Assembly: GCA_039621445.1 (NCBI GenBank)
Contig: CP154957.1
Span: 4,830,504-4,894,503, forward strand
DNA from: Euglena gracilis
Lineage: Eukaryota; Euglenida; Euglenophyceae; Euglenales
Direction of reading: 5' to 3'
Length of the DNA stretch: 64,000 nucleotides
The position numbers and the translations under genes are program-made. This document shows positions 44,201 to 53,770 of the stretch, piece after piece. Under the pieces are notes generated by a model. That model saw only the letters and a list, made by a program, of their open reading frames with translations. It did no database searches and was not told where the DNA came from. The stretch's first letter is position 1. Every line of letters begins with the position of its first letter.

Positions 44201-47200
44201 CCGCCTTTTTTTCCGCCTTTTTTTCCGCCTTTTTTTGCCTTTTTTTGCCTTTGCTTTCAGTGTTGGGAACCGCTCTGTGCACGACACGGTGCGACTTGGT
44301 GTGGAGGGGTGGAAGCCCCGGCCGGAGCCCCTTGCAATGAATCCGCTGGCGCCGGGGGGGGGCATCCCCTGTGTGTCATTTGTTGCGGTGCAGCTTCGAC
44401 CTTCGACAAGGGAAAGGTTTTGTTGGCATCATTTTGTTTTCGATCCCCCCAGGATGGGTTGTGCTTCCATACACCATTCTTGCAATTAGGTTTCTCCTTT
44501 GCTTTTGAAGTCGAGAATTGTCAATCAGCAGGTCGGTTAAAAAGTGTCAGTTGTATGTCAGCTGTTCATCAAATTTATTGAATTTACACAGTGAACAAAA
44601 TTTTCAAAATCTTTCGTTTTGTTCCAAAATCATAACTCCAAAGCCTACATCGGGGATGGAGCAGACCATAAGGGAGGGGATTCCTTTTTTCCACTGAAGG
44701 GCCACCCCCCAAGGACTGCCCTTAGGCCCAAGGGCCAGCCAAGGGCCAATCTGGACAGGTTGAGCGGGGGCAAAAAATCAAAAAGTGGAAAAAACACATT
44801 TTTGACATTTTGGGGGATGGGCAATGGTCCAAGGATGCCAGAAATCATTTTTTCCCCCCGGAGTCGACCCGTTTTCCAAAGTATGGCAATTTTTTGGACC
44901 ATTTTTCCTGTGTATTTTCATTGAATGTGCCAGGCGGGAACGCCCTGTTGTTTCAGGACCGCCCTGGGATGGAGTGAGTCATGTCTCTTCTTTTGCATAC
45001 ACCCATCTGCATTCTGTGGAAGCAGTTGCTAGACCCACTAGACCCAGATTTGAAGGCATTCCATTTTTTGACTCATTTTTATCGTTTTTTTTTTTTGCTC
45101 TGATCGTGCCGTTGCCAAGTGCACAGCGGGGCCTCGTGGGCGCTACTACGCCAGCAAGCTGGGGTTCGCCGAGGCAGACTTGGCAGCGGAGTGCAAGCGC
45201 TGCTGCGTGGCGTACTGGGAGGGCCTACGGTGGGTGATGCGGTACTACTACCAGGTGTGTCAGGGTGGCGAAGCAGAGAGAAAAAGAGTTTAAGGCATCC
45301 TCCAGCTGATGACCTTTTTTTTTTAGACCAAAACTGTCAAAAAGAAAATCATCGCCTAAAACTGTTACAAACAGTAAATTTCGGAGTCTTTCCCCTCGCG
45401 CGCCGCTCAATCAATCAAGCAATCAGTCAGTCAATCCATCGATCAATCAATCTATCTCTTCATCTACCTATCCATCCATCTGTCTTTCTGTGTTTTTGTG
45501 TGCATACATTCATGGATGAATGTGTGAATTGCAAATTGACCTGAAAACTTGACCTTCAGCCTTCGCAGCCTGATGTTTGTGGGTTTGAATTCCCGGAGTC
45601 CTGGATTTCCCATGCCACTGTCTCCCACCCATCGCCCGCACGCCCTCTGTCAGGGCTGCCCATCCTGGACGTGGTATTACCCGTACCACTATGCCCCGTT
45701 CGCCTCCGACTTGCTTGGCGCCTGGGGGGCCTTGGAGGCCAGGGCGAGCAGTCAGGAGGCAGAATGTTTTGTAACTCAGGACCTCCTGTTGACGGCCGCT
45801 GTTTGGGCAAGGGACCAGTGAACCCCCCCCAAATAACACCCCCCCCAAATAACACCCCCCCCCTCGGGGGCCTATTTCGAGCCCCTGATTTCTTTTGGTT
45901 TTCCATGTAAAAATCCCCCCCCCAAATAACACCCCCCCCCTGGGGCCACAGTTCGGGTGCCCAAATAACACACCGGGGGGGGGGGTGTATTTGGGGGGGG
46001 TTTACAGGGCTTAAAAGAAATGAGCGGAAAATTTTTTGAAAAGTGAAATTTTCGAAAAAAATGTTTGGCTGGACAGGCGATTTTCCAGGGGTTTAGAAAT
46101 TTATTTTTTGACCGGTGTCAACCAAGATATTTTGAAATTCTCCCCATTTGTCAGGACGTAAATTTTTCTTGCTGAGGACCGCCCTTGAGGACCGCCCTTG
46201 GGCCCAAGGGCCGACGGCTTACTTTTGGATTGAGGCCAAACAGGTCGAAAAAGCATTTTCTGACGTTTTAAGTGGATGGGCCATGGTCCAAGGGTGCCAG
46301 AACCCCCCCCCCCCGATTTCGACCAATTTTTTTTGCCAAAATTGCAGCCATTTTTTTCAGTCAGTTTTTTCAGCTTTTTTTTGTTGTGGACTTTGCCTTC
46401 AATGTGCTGCGTCGGGAATCTTTTTTTGTTTTCTGTTCAGAAGTGCCCTGCCAGATGGGTCGAGAGATTTTTGGCAGACTGTGCTGAGGCAGGTTTTTTT
46501 TTTTGCTTCAGCACCGCTCTGCTGGGGACGACGCCGCCGGACCCCGGAGAGCCGTTCACGCCGTTCGGGCAGCTGATGGGGGTGCTGCCTCCCGCGTCGA
46601 AGCACGCCCTGCCCCACGCAGGGGAGTGCAAGCGTGCTGGCAGGCACCGGATGTGAACCCACGTGTATGTGTGTGCACGCTTCCGCAAACACACTCCCGT
46701 GTGTGTGTGTGTGTGTGTGTGCACGTGTGTATGGGTGTGTGTGTGTATGTGTGTATGTGTGTATGCGTGTATGTGAGTCTGTGTGTGTGTGTTTATATGT
46801 GTGTATGTGTGTTTGTGTGTGTGCTCGTCCCTGCGTGCGTGTGTTCTGTGCACATGCGTGGGGACGTGTGGGCGTGCCTGTTTGTCTGCATTCCTCACAC
46901 CATAGAGGGGGAAACAACGCGTCGCAGCATCACACTGCATTCAGTTCAACAGAAAGCAATTCAGAAGAGACATACCGGAACATCGATGGAACGCATACGC
47001 ACGCACACCCCCTCTGCCCGCAGTGCTACCATTCGCTGATGGAGAGCGACCTCTCCCCCATCAAGGATTTCTACCCGGCCCAGTTTAATGTGGACTTGGT
47101 GGGGAAGCGCTACGCCTGGCAGGGCATCGTGTGCTTGCCCTTCATCGAAGAGGCGCAGCCAGGCTTCGTGTTTGTGTGGCTGTCGGCCTTTGGCGTTTGA

Positions 47201-50200
47201 GAAGGGTCAACGACGTCATTGAAATGTTCAAATCAACAATGGTTTGAACCCTCCAAATAATAAATTACAATAAATTGGTTACCCCCGCCCCAACCCAATA
47301 TCTCCCCACTCAAAAAAAAACCCATGAACCATGAGGCACTCAGATTATGCCTGCCACTGGTTTTCACCCCTTTCCCAAGCTGTCGAAAAGCGTGAGAAAA
47401 TCCACATCAATGGTTTTGTGGCATATATATGAGATGTATATGGATGGGGAGTGGGATGACCTGGGTATGTATGTGCCGTTGCATTGAACCTGCAAACGGT
47501 GACATGTTTATGTCAAGTGGCGCTGAAGTCAGCATAGTATTTTGAAAATGCGAGGTTCACAATGTGCACATGTTGTGGTCTTATTAATGTTATCATTCAA
47601 TTTCATGAAACGCACGTTAGGCTCCAAGCATCCTCACACGTCCTGAAAAGGAAATTCACGGAAATTCACGGAAATTCACGGAGGATCACGGAAATGGGCG
47701 GAAGGCCATTTTCACGGAAATCACGGAAAATCATGGAAGTTCACGGATGAGGTGGAGGGTTCAGAAGGAAAATTTTGGGTGCTTTTTTGAATTGCTTTGT
47801 TTGTGCAGATGCATTTTACCCCCCCCCCTATGTCCAACGACCCCCCTATGTCCAATGACCACCCCCCCGGTCAAAGGACACCTTTTCGGAGGTTTGACCA
47901 AATTTTTGGTCCCGGCGCAAAGCGCCGGGACGAAAAATTTTGCCCAAAAATTGGCCAAAAATTTGGCCAAAATTCCATTTTTGACACTTTTTGGACAAAA
48001 ATTTGTCAAAATTGCCCATTGCCGGACGGGAAAATTTGGGCATTTTTGGGTGGGTAGGGACCCGGGTACCCACCAACTTTCTTTTGACCCCATGTCCAAC
48101 GACACCCCCCCGGTCAGAGGACAGAGGTTACCGGTCATTGGACATAGGGGGGGGGTAATGGGATGCTTTGCTCATTCTCTGCTTTTCCAAACAGACAATG
48201 TTGTCCAATTTGGAGCTTTCGTGTCCGGATGCTGACAAACGGCACAGCAAGGTGCCAAACACATCATTGCTTAACACCTGTCCCACCCGGAGGGGTGACT
48301 GGCCGGTATTTTCAGAGTCCCGAAAATGAAAGTGGCTGGCCTGGCGCCGAAGGCACCGGAAATTTTTTGGCAAGTGGCAGTCTGCATGTTTCATAATGGG
48401 GACGTCCAGGAACGCTTTCACAAGGCTTAAGGAGTAAGGCAGACATTCGCCTCCGGTTCTGTTCGCTTTTTGTGTTCTTGCTGTGAGGGGGAGTCCTCTC
48501 ATAGGCCTCAGGGGTGCAAATCTCTCGAGAAACGATCTGCTGCAACAACCGCCCAAATATGGCTGCGGCGAAGAATGCAATGTGGCTTTTGACCTTTCCG
48601 GAAACAGGAATTTCACGGAAAATCACGGCAAATCACGGAAAATCACGGATACATTTTGGCCTCGGCCAGCACGGACGTGTGAGGATCCCTGTAGGCTCAT
48701 GTCGCATTTGGGGCCAACACACACCTTGTACGACGTTCACCAGTTTTTTTTTGGCTCGGCGAGTGCCGCGGGCGACCGGAGGCCTGCAGACTGCCTGCTG
48801 GCTGCCATTGCGCCGCTGGAGGCCCTGCTGACCCCGGAGGAGCGTCAGCGGAATGCGAGAGGGACGACCAGGGGGCAATCTGCTGTGCCCCCCCCCCCGG
48901 AATGGGAATGGGAATGGGAATGGGACAAGAAGACGAAAGACAAGATGAATGGCATAGCCAAAATGGTTCGCGTCATTCGATCGTTAATGATGACTGCCAA
49001 TACAATTACACGTGCACAGACACACAGAACGTGGACAACACACGGGCGAATGCCAACCCCTCCCCATGGAACTGCCAGCGAATTCGTATTGGCCCGCCTG
49101 TCATCACTGAAAGGTGTTTCAGTCCCTTCATTGACAGATCAGCCCTTGTCTGGCCAAACCCGAGAATTCTCAGGTTTCTTGGGTCTTGGTACGGGTGAAC
49201 TGTCAGGATCTGTGCCGATTTTTAAATGGTGGGACCGCTTGTGGAGGACCACCATTGGACCACGTGGATGTGGACCCAGCAAGGGGTGAACCGGGAACCG
49301 AGCCACTTCTAAGTCCAAAAAAGTCGCCAAATCGCCTCAGAACAGCAAAGTTTTTTTTTACCCCGAAGGGACTGAGATAGACACACGGCATCGACACACC
49401 GCCAAATCTGGGGGGATGTGTCGAAAATTACATCACAAGGCGGAGTTTTCACTGTGAACAAAAGTTGCCTCGAAAAATGTCTCGCAACATTTCACACGTG
49501 GAAAACGGGGGGAAACCCTCAATGAATTCAAGGAAACAACAATCGCGCATCCTTTGGTCATTTACACCGTTTTCGGTGGTCCGTTTTTCACCAAAATCCC
49601 CCCCCGCTGCCACACCACCTCCTGCCACCCCACCCCTCGCCCTGGCCTCCCCCACCGTGCCGCTGGGGACGCTGCTACTCATGCTGGCGATGGGCCTTCG
49701 GCCGCCTGTCCCCGAAGAGGCGGAGGAGGCCTCCGTGGAGCCTCCCACCAAGCGGCCACGGACCGAGCCGGCCGCGGACTCGCAGAGGCACAAAGTGTGG
49801 CATACATCAACGGGTATTTTTTTGCGGGGGTGCATGGGGGGGGATTGCCGAGTGTTCACCCATCGGTCATTTGCCCGAGCGGTCAAGGGGTGGCACTCAA
49901 GTTGCCATAGTTCCGGCTGCGTGGGTTCGAATCCCACAGTGACCATTTTTTTCCTGGAGCCCACAGCGATCTGGGCATCGAACCGGGTCCAAAATATATT
50001 TAAAATGCCGACCCCCAGGAAGAGGAGAAGCAAACCTTCAAAACAAAACTACTTTGATCAAACTTTGACCCCCTGAAGAGGCATTGCAAGTGACACCAGG
50101 TCGAGACAATAGAGAAATAGCTGCGCAAAAATGGTAAGAAATCCTTCACTTCCAACAAGGTGCCAAAATGTGCCCAATCAGAACGCGGGGTCGTCACCAA

Positions 50201-50991
50201 CCCCAACCCCGTGGCACAGCAGGACGTGGGCCTCAGCCCTCCCCCCCCGCAGCTCCCTAAAAGTAAAGCTCTGCTCCGCGAGGCCGCGGGGGTCAGCGCC
50301 GGGGGCCTGTGGGCAGTGGTGCGGGCCGCACTGCATGACAGCGGCGGAGGCACGGGGGGCCGGGGCGGCGGGCATCCTCGTGCCCTACCCCAACTGCTGC
50401 TGAGGGCGCTGTTCCCCGGGGGTAACCCCCCTTTCAAGTGCGCGCCAAGTGCCACACCCCTGAGGGCCGAATGTGCAGCCCAAAAAAAGTAAAAGTGCAC
50501 ACCGTTTGCATTTAACTAAGATTTAGATAACATTTACAGCGGTGAGCACAGTGACCTTCCCTGAGCAAAATGTCTGATTTTTTTTACTTCGTTCTTCGTT
50601 TGTCTAAGAAACTCTCTTCTTTCACAATCAGTGCTTCAGGCTTGGCAGCAATCCTACTCCACCTAATTTACAAGTCAGCCTGGACTTGTACCAGCTGATT
50701 TGTCACCGAACAACTTTCCCGGGTTTACACACGCGTGATTGTGCACGCGATTTTCGCGTGCCCACACCAGCCCAAGTCCGCGCCCCAACCCCTCGTTTCC
50801 CACAGCCGCCCTCCCCGCGCGGCAAGGACGAGCCGTACGCCTGCCGTGCCGCCGCGTTGGCCGCCGTGTGCCCGGCCATCGCCCACACCCGCTGCCTTTC
50901 CGCTGGGCTGCAGCCCCCGAAGCGCCTGCGGCACCGCTGCCAGCTGCGCCCAGGGCTGCGAGGTGGCAGAGAACCCGCAACCTCAAATCAG
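29235..50991 (+). CDS. XRN2/Rat1-family nuclear 5'-3' exoribonuclease, at least 21 exons
   Basis: Exons: 29235-29282, 30010-30084, 31031-31147, 31971-32063, 34040-34195, 34797-34886, 36744-36881, 37164-37198, 37632-37733, 38429-38523, 39301-39379, 39923-39956, 41236-41382, 43216-about 43280, about 43718-43828, 45127-45254, 45654-45736, 46527-46615, 47022-47152, 48792-48865, 49650-49794. Candidate C-terminal exons are 50253-about 50321 and 50806-50991. Family signatures in order: [184 protein letters not shown]. The acidic metal-binding motifs (DMNG, FDG, EGEH, DAD, GND) are all present, so an active enzyme is expected. A PTKRPRTE basic motif near the end of exon 21 suggests nuclear location. 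It degrades 5'-monophosphate RNA, in termination and rRNA processing in other eukaryotes. Introns mix GT-AG and nonconventional types. The exon 14-15 junction and the C-terminus are unresolved. Confidence 0.88.
29656..29735. repeat. TTTATATTTGGRCGG fragment
   Basis: A short copy of the AAATATAAACCCCCC / TTTATATTTGG...TTTCAAGACCCTCGGGGG unit seen at 8025-8110 and 52755-52835, in XRN intron 1. Confidence 0.7.
31735..31900. repeat. GGGAAACTGTCA / TGACAGTTCCCC repeats
   Basis: CCCGGGAAACTGTC and CTGTCAGGTGACAGTTCCCC words flank TCCTGGTACYGGCCAACCT. The same set recurs at 38285-38350, 39480-39560, 54145-54310, 55205-55225 and 57845-57880, always next to introns of the XRN or DXO genes. Confidence 0.7.
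33085..33548. mobile_element. CAGCCAGCAG-rich hAT-like MITE, 464 bp
   Basis: Left end TAGGGAATTTCTTAAG and right end CTTAAGAAATTCCCTG are inverted repeats. Flanking 8-mers CCATCAAG (33077-33084) and CCCTCAAG (33549-33556) match at 7 of 8. The interior is full of CCAGCCAGCAGC units as at 480-640 and 5390-5500. It lies in XRN intron 4. Confidence 0.75.
33795..33985. repeat. Dispersed repeat, second copy (see 18980-19200)
   Basis: GGCGAAATGGCAGAGTCGAAA, GGGCCTGGCGGGGAGTT, GGTCCAGTCGCTCGCAACTG and CCGGGCCAGG follow in the same order as at 18980-19200. It ends just upstream of XRN exon 5. Confidence 0.7.
35287..35600. repeat. CAGGGCGGTCC-family MITE copy, decayed
   Basis: CAGGGCGTTCCATGAGGGACGTG to GAAGGACCGCCCGTCCCC with core GGATGGGCGAAGGTCCAAGGATGCCAG, followed by a second partial end (GGCGGTCCATAAGAAACGG). 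XRN intron 6. Confidence 0.7.
36595..36725. repeat. CAGGGCGGTCC-family MITE, right half
   Basis: GCCAAAATATGGCCATTTTCGG...TTTTTCCTGTGGATTTTTCAATGTGC...CTTAAGGACCGCACTGCCC. It ends about 20 bp upstream of the acceptor of XRN exon 7. Confidence 0.65.
37335..37630. repeat. CAGGGCGGTCC-family MITE copy abutting exon 9
   Basis: ATCGGTCCATGTGGGATAGG to CAGGACTGCCCCCCCCCACAG. The right terminus merges directly into the polypyrimidine tract and AG acceptor of XRN exon 9 (37632), so the element supplies the 3' splice site. Confidence 0.65.
37950..38215. repeat. CCAAATAACACCCCC family copy 1
   Basis: Repeated CCCCCCAAATAACACCCCC blocks, a GAGGGCCGATTTCGAGC and TTTGGTTTTCCATGTGGAAA core, then CAAATAACACACCGGGGGGGG. 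It matches 45826-46005 in order. XRN intron 9. Confidence 0.8.
38866..39165. repeat. CAGGGCGGTCC-family MITE copy
   Basis: GGCGGACCACAAGGGAGCGG to CCTTAAGGACCACCCCGAC with core GGATGGGCGACTGGTCCAACCAAGGATGCCAGAAATC. XRN intron 10. Confidence 0.7.
40380..40975. repeat. CAGGGCGGTCC-family MITE interrupted by a (TG)n tract
   Basis: CAGGTCGGTCCATAGGGACAGGAA is followed by about 145 bp of TG/TTG repeat (40402-40548). The family resumes at GGGCCACCCCTCAAGGACTGCCC with a diverged core. XRN intron 12. Confidence 0.65.
41511..42312. mobile_element. TTCACGGAAAATCACGG element, copy 1
   Basis: The left end CAGGGATCCTCACATTTACTGAAAAGG and right part GGCCTCGGCCAGCACGG...TGTGGAGATTTCTG resemble the ends of copy 2 (47620-48690). 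Both ends carry tandem TTCACGG / ATCACGGAA units. CAG...CTG termini fit the other elements. The 800-bp interior encodes nothing recognisable. It lies in XRN intron 13 (GT-AG, 41383-43215). Confidence 0.7.
42525..42625 (+). repeat. Interstitial degenerate TTAGGG tract
   Basis: About 100 bp of TTAGGGTTAGGG, GGGGTTAGGG, GGGTTAGG and single-base variants, in the G-rich orientation on the plus strand. Confidence 0.8.
42945..43017 (-). repeat. Interstitial degenerate CCCTAA tract
   Basis: GAACCCTAACCC...AACCCTAACCCT units in the opposite orientation to 42525-42625. The two tracts flank about 320 bp, forming an inverted telomere-like pair inside an XRN intron. Confidence 0.8.
43060..43192. repeat. 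(TG)n / (TGCG)n microsatellite
   Basis: CACACAGACTGTGTGTG... followed by TGCGTGCG units and more TG, 25 bp upstream of XRN exon 14. Confidence 0.9.
43829..44060. repeat. CAGGGCGGTCC-family copy at the exact start of an XRN intron
   Basis: The intron after exon 15 begins with GGTCCACACGTGACAGG, the family's left end, and continues GAACCACCCTTGAAGGTCGCCCTTAGGCC and GGTGGGCGATGGTCCAAGC. The intron is GT-AG and also pairs CAC with GTG at +4..+6 / -8..-6. Confidence 0.6.
44662..44966. mobile_element. CAGGGCGGTCC-family hAT-like MITE, 305 bp, TSD GGATGGAG
   Basis: CAGACCATAAGGGAGGGG to TTCAGGACCGCCCTG, flanked by perfect GGATGGAG (44654-44661 and 44967-44974). The core GGATGGGCAATGGTCCAAGGATGCC is intact. 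Nested in the same XRN intron as 43829-44060. Confidence 0.9.
45826..46005. repeat. CCAAATAACACCCCC family copy 2
   Basis: Same order of blocks as 37950-38215, including TTTCTTTTGGTTTTCCATGT and CAGTTCGGGTGCCCAAATAACACACCGGGG. XRN intron 17. Confidence 0.8.
46150..46500. repeat. CAGGGCGGTCC-family MITE copy
   Basis: GAGGACCGCCCTTGGGCCCAAGGGCC, TGGATGGGCCATGGTCCAAGGGTGCCAG and CTGAGGCAG, about 20 bp upstream of XRN exon 18. Confidence 0.6.
46675..46835. repeat. (TG)n microsatellite
   Basis: TGTGTGTGTG with TATG interruptions in XRN intron 18. Confidence 0.9.
47620..48690. mobile_element. TTCACGGAAAATCACGG element, copy 2, with a nested insertion
   Basis: Left part CATCCTCACACGTCCTGAAAAGGAAATTCACGG; right part CTCATAGGCCTCAGGGGTGC...GGCCTCGGCCAGCACGGACGTGTGAGGATCCCTG. 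The inner segment 47818-48152 is a separate repeat starting CCCCCCCCCTATGTCCAACGACC and ending GGTCATTGGACATAGGGGGGGGG, also seen at 19285-19600. The nesting gives relative age: the CACGG element is the older. Confidence 0.75.
49865..49945 (+). tRNA. tRNA-Leu(CAA)
   Basis: The acceptor GGTCATT pairs with AGTGACC (one G-T). The D arm is CCC GAGCGGTCAA GGG. The anticodon stem TGGCA/TGCCA encloses loop CTCAAGT with anticodon CAA. A 13-nt extra arm is typical of Leu/Ser type II tRNAs. The T arm GTGGG-TTCGAAT-CCCAC is perfect. Discriminator A is followed by seven T, a Pol III terminator. No intron; CCA is not encoded beyond the discriminator. It lies 70 bp past XRN exon 21, so it is intronic or immediately 3' of that gene, on the same strand. 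Confidence 0.93.
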
Positions 50992-51404
50992 GTAATGACC
51001 TGACATGTTGGTTGGATGACCAGGGTTTATGCCCCCCCCCCCGCGGAAGTTATCGCCTGGACCCCCACCCGCTGAGTTGGCACGCCGAAAAGTTGGTATT
51101 CTGCACAACTGTTACACATATTTGGGTGGATTATGTGAAAATTTGGTGTGCACGACCCCGTGCAACGTGTACGGGTGTTCATCATCGGGGGGAAAACCTG
51201 TTTAAATTGCTAAAAAAAAATGTTTAAAAATTTTAAATTTATATCACTTACAATCATTTGGTGTCAAATTTGATATTAATGTCGTGTGTGTTTGGCACCT
51301 TCCCCCTAGAAGCCATCACCTGGGCCTGCATTCACAGGTGACAACTTTGGGGGGGGGGGGGACATCACATCCCCATGGATGGGGATGTGATGAATGATAC
51401 AACT

Positions 51405-52095
51405 TTTTTGCAGGATTTTTTTGCATTTTTTTTTTTGCATTTTAATACGTGACTGCCCACGCGCACACCCCACCCCGGATTCTGGGTCGACCTCCTCCCA
51501 CGTTTTCCCTCCGGCCCTGGCTGCACCCCAAGGCCACCCCGCCTGAGCCTGTGCTGGACGCTGGGGACCGCAGTGAGCGGGCGGCGTCCGGTCTCCGGCC
51601 AGACTCCACGCTGGAAGGCCGGGGTGATGCCATGGGTCATGAAGCATGGCACGACGGAATAAATTTATGGCTGGCATCAGGGGGGGGAATGCAACTTGCA
51701 TAATTTGCATTTTTTTGCATAATCAGGTTTTCCCGAAATTTGAATTTTTTTTGCATTTTTTTGCATTTTTTTGCATAAAATATTTTGCCTTGTAAAATTT
51801 TTTTGTAGTTGGTTGCCGCGTGTTTGGATTTTTTTTGCATTTTTTTGCATTTTTTACATAAAATATTTTGCCCTTGACAAAAAAATTGTAGTTGGTTGGC
51901 ATATGTTTGGATTTTTTTGCATTTTTTTGCGTTTTTTTTTGTATAAAATATTTTGCCCTGGAAAATTTTTTGATTTTAGGCAGCAAAGCTCTGTCATATT
52001 CCAGCTTTTTCTCAATGTTTTCATGCAAGTTGCATTTTTTTTGCATTTTTTTGACTTGCACAACCCGAAGGGCCAAGTTGCATTCCCCCCCCCCC
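51405..52095. repeat. TTTTTTTGCATTTTTTTGCATAA element
   Basis: Dense TTTTTGCAT units between GGGGGGGGAATGCAACTTGC (about 51680) and AAGTTGCATTCCCCCCCCCCC (about 52085), which are inverted repeats. A shorter stretch of the same words lies at 51405-51440. This resembles the GCGCATTTTT element at 26862-27325 in design. Confidence 0.7.
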
Positions 52096-52335
52096 AGTGG
52101 CATGGGAGAAAGCAGGTATGAAATCTGAAGTCAATGCGAAGCCTTCATGGTTCCATATGTTCTGATCTGGTGATAGAGACCAACTTACGGGGAAGTTCAC
52201 CCTGATTTTGGATTTTTGTAATGATGGCGTTGCTGCCATTGTACCATCCAGAAGTCAAAGTTCTCAAAAATAGGAGTTCAAAAAAGAAACCAATTTTTAA
52301 AAGAAAGCCTAATTTTATTTTTCTGAAAAAAAGAG

Positions 52336-52625
52336 TTGAAAAATCACGAAAATGAAAACCGCAAAAAAAGTTCAGGAACAGCGGTGCGGGGCCTGCCCCC
52401 CCGAGGGGTCACCACGCAGGTGCTCACTGGTTCCTCCCCCGCCATGCCGCCAGCTGCCCCACCGTCAAGCGCCACCGCGGCGGAGGCGATCGCGGCCGCG
52501 GGCCGTGCGGCGGCGGCGGCGGCGGCGGCAGCGGCCAGCACTTCCGAGGCACCGCCGTTCTGCGCCACCCTGGCCAAGGCTGGCAGTCTGCTGTCCTGTT
52601 GGCCCCCAATCCATCACTTCAATTT
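52336..52625 (+). CDS. Possible first exon (Ala-run) of the DXO-like gene
   Basis: ATG at 52443 opens MPPAAPPSSATAAEAIAAAG followed by a run of ten alanines (GCG repeats) and STSEAPPFCATLAKAG. It is GC-rich like true exons, but low-complexity and not linkable to the next exon by a clear splice pair. It could also be XRN C-terminal coding sequence or nothing. Confidence 0.25.
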
Positions 52626-52754
52626 GCCGAGAAACATGCCATTTTTCCCATCCATTTTCATCCGTTTGTTTGCTTGTCGTTCCCCTTTCCAACCTTCACA
52701 CTCATTGGCCATTAAGCCCCACCTGCTGCATTCCTTACCCATTATTATTATTAA

Positions 52755-53275
52755 ACCCCCCCCAAATACAAAACCCCCCCGGTTTTACATTTAGGCGGAA
52801 ATTTCAAGACCCCGAGGGGGGTTTTATATTTGGGGGGGGGTTATGTTCGGTCGGAAAAATCAACTTCTCGGCGGGATCCAGTAGTCACTTTTTCGGTCCA
52901 AAATCACAAATATGCCCACCCTTGGGGGTCCATAAGAGGTATTGCAAAAACTGGCTCCTGCACTAGACATTTACCCCCACCCCCCCCCCCCACCCCCCCC
53001 ACCCCCCCCCCCCCCCCCACACCCCCCCAACACTTGTCTAGTGTAGCTTTCGGGCAAAAGAGCAATTTTCACACGTTTTTGGTAAAAATTGCTCCCGAAT
53101 CTGCCAAAAATCACAATTTCGGGAGAGATTTTGTCGAAGTTTTTTCCTTCCGGCGCTTCGCGCCGGAGGGGGGGGTTTATATTTGGGCAGGATTTCAAGG
53201 TCCTCAGGGGGGGTTTTTTATTTGGAGGGGGGTTTTGTATTTGGGGGGGGGGTTGTATTTGGGGGGGGTTATTCT
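52755..53275. mobile_element. TTTATATTTGGGG-family element, with a nested C-run insertion
   Basis: This is the second copy of 8025-8420. Relative to that copy it has about 110 extra bp (52935-53047) bounded by CACTAGACA and TGTCTAGTG inverted repeats around a long C run. That is a nested younger insertion. Confidence 0.8.
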
Positions 53276-53770
53276 CCTTCATCCACTTCCAGCTGCATTT
53301 CTGTTCAATTCTCACCATCCCTAGGCCCTCAATTAACCTTCTGAGAGCAGCAAACGTCCGTTCTGCTCTTCACTTGTAATGCATCGATGAAGAGCCCGTT
53401 GAGCAATAGGATCGCCAAGGGATCGCCAGGGCTGAGGCTGGTGAATTTCAGTGTCCCCAGTATTCTTCCAACTGAAGGCAGGGTAAAACCTGAAGTCAGT
53501 TGCCTTTTGGGAACTAGATTCGGGTCAAATTTCAGACAAGTATGGGCCTAAGTTTGACCCAAGCCCCTAACACACCTCTACAACTGGTGAAAGCAAGCCC
53601 AGTCCCAAATGAGACGAGATCCATCTCGCACCTATACACGCTCCGCACATCAATGTGGTGGAGGTTTCCCCACCTCGAGAACGTCGGGATGGGAACAGGA
53701 AAAAGCTGAAAGTGGACGAGTCCACATTTTGTGACACCGGGGGCAGTGAGACACTTCCCACACACCAGCC

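Noticed and set aside
45400-45475. Tandem AATCAATC/ATCC units as an origin or binding-site array
   Set aside because: Short degenerate 4-bp microsatellite inside an XRN intron with no other supporting signal.
46399-46940. His/Thr-rich minus frames
   Set aside because: Complement of a TG repeat; the real exons on the plus strand (46527-46615) use another frame.
49465-50076. A 203-codon single-exon gene
   Set aside because: The frame runs straight through the tRNA-Leu gene; only 49650-49794 joins the XRN reading frame by a consistent splice pair.
52971-53318. Pro/Gly-rich minus-strand frame
   Set aside because: Covers the poly-C insertion and two element ends.
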